Positions 6,503 to 7,606 of a stretch of 7,606 nucleotides of DNA are shown piece by piece. The stretch comes from Betaproteobacteria bacterium (lineage in GTDB: Bacteria > Pseudomonadota > Gammaproteobacteria > Burkholderiales > SG8-39): assembly GCA_029865405.1 (NCBI GenBank), contig JAOUGZ010000118.1, positions 1-7,606 of the forward strand. The letters are read 5' to 3'. Position 1 is the stretch's first letter; each line of letters opens with the position of its first letter. The notes below the pieces were generated by a model. That model had not been told where the DNA came from, did not search any database, and saw only the letters and a list, made by a program, of their open reading frames with translations. The position numbers and the translations under genes are program-made.

Positions 6503-7223
6503 AGCGCTGCTCTCGGTTCGCGGCATCCACACGTACTACGGCGACAGCTACGTGCTGCAGGGGCTCTCGCTCGAGCAGCGGGAAGGCAGCATCGTCGCCA
6601 TCCTCGGCAGGAACGGGATGGGCAAGACCACCTTCATCCGCTCGGTGGCGGGCCTCACGCCACCGCGCGACGGCGAGATCCGGTTCCACGGGCAGTCGCT
6701 CTCCGGCCGGCCGCCGTACGCCATCGCACAGAGCGGCGTCGCGCTGGTGCCGCAGGGACGACGCATCTTCCGCTCGCTTTCGGTGCGCGAGAACCTGCTC
6801 CTGCCGACGAGCGGCCTCGCGCGGCCGCGGGCCGGGCGCTGGAACCTGCAGGCGGTACTCGAGCAGTTCCCGCAGCTCGCCGAGCGCATCCACCATCCCG
6901 GGGGCGCGCTCTCGGGCGGGGAGCAGCAGATGCTCGCGGTAGGCCGCGCGCTGATGGCCAATCCCGACCTGATCCTCATGGACGAGCCGTCGGAAGGCCT
7001 GTCGCCCAAGCTCGTGCAGCAGGTCGAGGGCATCATGAAGAGCATGCGCGAGCACGGCCACGCGGTGCTGCTCGTGGAGCAGAACTTCGCACTGGCGATG
7101 GCGGTCGCGGACTACATCTACGTCGTATCGGCGGGGCGCTTCGTGTTCCAGGGCACCCCCGCCGAGCTCGATCGTTCACCCGAGATCCTCGATCAGCATC
7201 TCGGCGTCGCGCGCGGGCACTGA
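6495..7223 (+). CDS. livF: ABC transporter ATP-binding protein, LivF-like
   Basis: Second cytoplasmic ATPase of the importer, 242 residues. Walker A is GRNGMGKT (38-45), where the GRNGxGKT form is diagnostic of LivF. The Q-loop is at Q87 in VPQGRRIF, the signature is LSGGEQQ (139-145), and Walker B is LILMDEP (159-165) with E164. The H-switch position is Q196 in VEQN rather than histidine, which is normal for LivF. There is no Shine-Dalgarno before the ATG; the start lies within the last codons of livG (ATGCCTGA), so translation is probably coupled. The gene is complete and followed after 14 bp by the amidase gene. No terminator hairpin is visible between them, so the amidase should be in the same transcript. 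Confidence 0.96.
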   Translation: MPEALLSVRGIHTYYGDSYVLQGLSLEQREGSIVAILGRNGMGKTTFIRSVAGLTPPRDGEIRFHGQSLSGRPPYAIAQSGVALVPQGRRIFRSLSVRENLLLPTSGLARPRAGRWNLQAVLEQFPQLAERIHHPGGALSGGEQQMLAVGRALMANPDLILMDEPSEGLSPKLVQQVEGIMKSMREHGHAVLLVEQNFALAMAVADYIYVVSAGRFVFQGTPAELDRSPEILDQHLGVARGH

Positions 7224-7225
7224 AT

Positions 7226-7231
7226 AGGAGG
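7226..7231 (+). promoter_or_regulatory. Ribosome binding site for the amidase gene
   Basis: A perfect AGGAGG lies six bases before the ATG at 7238 and begins three bases after the livF stop codon. It gives the amidase its own strong initiation site, unlike livH and livF, which have none. Confidence 0.85.
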
Positions 7232-7237
7232 CCGGTC

Positions 7238-7606
7238 ATGGCACAGCACACGCTCAATCCGTCGCTCGAGAACGTGCATTGGGGCTACTTCGACGCCAAG
7301 CTGCCGGCGCGCCTGGAGGTGGACTCCGGCGACACGGTGGTGGTGGACACGGTCTCGGGCTGGGCCGACGTCGCGCCGGGAGAGACGCGCTTTACGCCCG
7401 TGCACCAGGAGATCATCACCAAGCTCAAGCCCCAGCTTGGCCCGCACATCCTCACCGGCCCGGTGGCGGTGAAGGGCGCGATGCCCGGCGACACGCTCGA
7501 AGTGAAGATCAAGGCGATCGAGCTCACCGCCGACTGGGGCTGGAACGTGATCCGGCCGCTGCGCGGCACGCTGCCCGAGGACTTCCCCGAGTTCCAGGCG
7601 CGCGTC
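7238..7606 (+). CDS. Acetamidase/formamidase family protein, C-terminus cut by window edge
   Basis: First 123 residues of a protein of the FmdA/AmdA family, cytoplasmic hydrolases that split formamide, acetamide or related small amides into ammonia and the acid. Family full length is about 300-400 residues, so most of it lies beyond the window. The frame is open to the right edge. Recognisable features are LENVHWGYFDAKLPA (10-24), the segment VDSGDTVVVDTVSG (28-41), and the strongly conserved GPHILTGPVAVKGAMPGD (68-85) followed by LEVKIKAIEL and WGWN (100-103). The start is fixed by the AGGAGG upstream. It follows livF by 14 bp and is likely cotranscribed. The link between a Liv-type importer and a formamidase recalls the fmd genes of methylotrophs, where formamide uptake and hydrolysis are encoded together. 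Here the substrate could equally be an amide produced during breakdown of a larger nitrogen compound. The family is secure; the exact substrate is not. Confidence 0.9.
   Translation, partial: MAQHTLNPSLENVHWGYFDAKLPARLEVDSGDTVVVDTVSGWADVAPGETRFTPVHQEIITKLKPQLGPHILTGPVAVKGAMPGDTLEVKIKAIELTADWGWNVIRPLRGTLPEDFPEFQARV

Noticed and set aside
7074..7085. Missing H-switch histidine in LivF (Q196)
   Set aside because: VEQN is the normal sequence at this position in LivF-type ATPases, so it does not indicate a defective enzyme.

Overview
This is a GC-rich window (roughly two thirds G+C by eye) that looks like a proteobacterial chromosome. A betaproteobacterium such as a member of Burkholderiales is my best guess, inferred from composition, gene style and the liv-type transporter with a divergent GntR regulator; no marker gene fixes the taxonomy. 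Coding is very dense. The only substantial gaps are about 80 bp at 2587-2668 and 60 bp at 3899-3958. I see no mobile element, CRISPR array, tRNA or rRNA.

Layout. Two transcription units diverge from about 2590-2665. Leftward (minus strand): an FCD-type GntR regulator (1858-2586), followed after one base by the large molybdopterin-binding subunit of a xanthine dehydrogenase/CO dehydrogenase-type hydroxylase, which runs off the left edge (618 residues visible). Rightward (plus strand): a periplasmic substrate-binding protein (2669-3898), then a complete branched-chain amino acid/amide-type ABC transporter: permeases LivH and LivM, and ATPases LivG and LivF (3959-7223). These are followed after 14 bp by the first 123 codons of an acetamidase/formamidase-family hydrolase that runs off the right edge.

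Control. The divergent region holds consensus -35 and -10 hexamers for the rightward unit and a perfect 12-bp palindrome abutting the -10, the natural candidate operator for the GntR protein. A strong intrinsic terminator (11-bp perfect stem, GNRA tetraloop, U-tract) lies between the binding-protein gene and livH. It should let the binding protein be made in excess over the membrane and ATPase components.

How the genes may work together (inference). The binding protein and Liv-type complex import a small polar organic compound. The amidase would hydrolyse an amide that is either the imported compound or a breakdown product. The divergent molybdenum hydroxylase suggests a heterocyclic or aromatic substrate, and the GntR protein would sense a pathway ligand. 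The substrate cannot be read from the sequence. Each part belongs to a known family; what deserves attention is the combination and the regulatory layout, not a new class of system.
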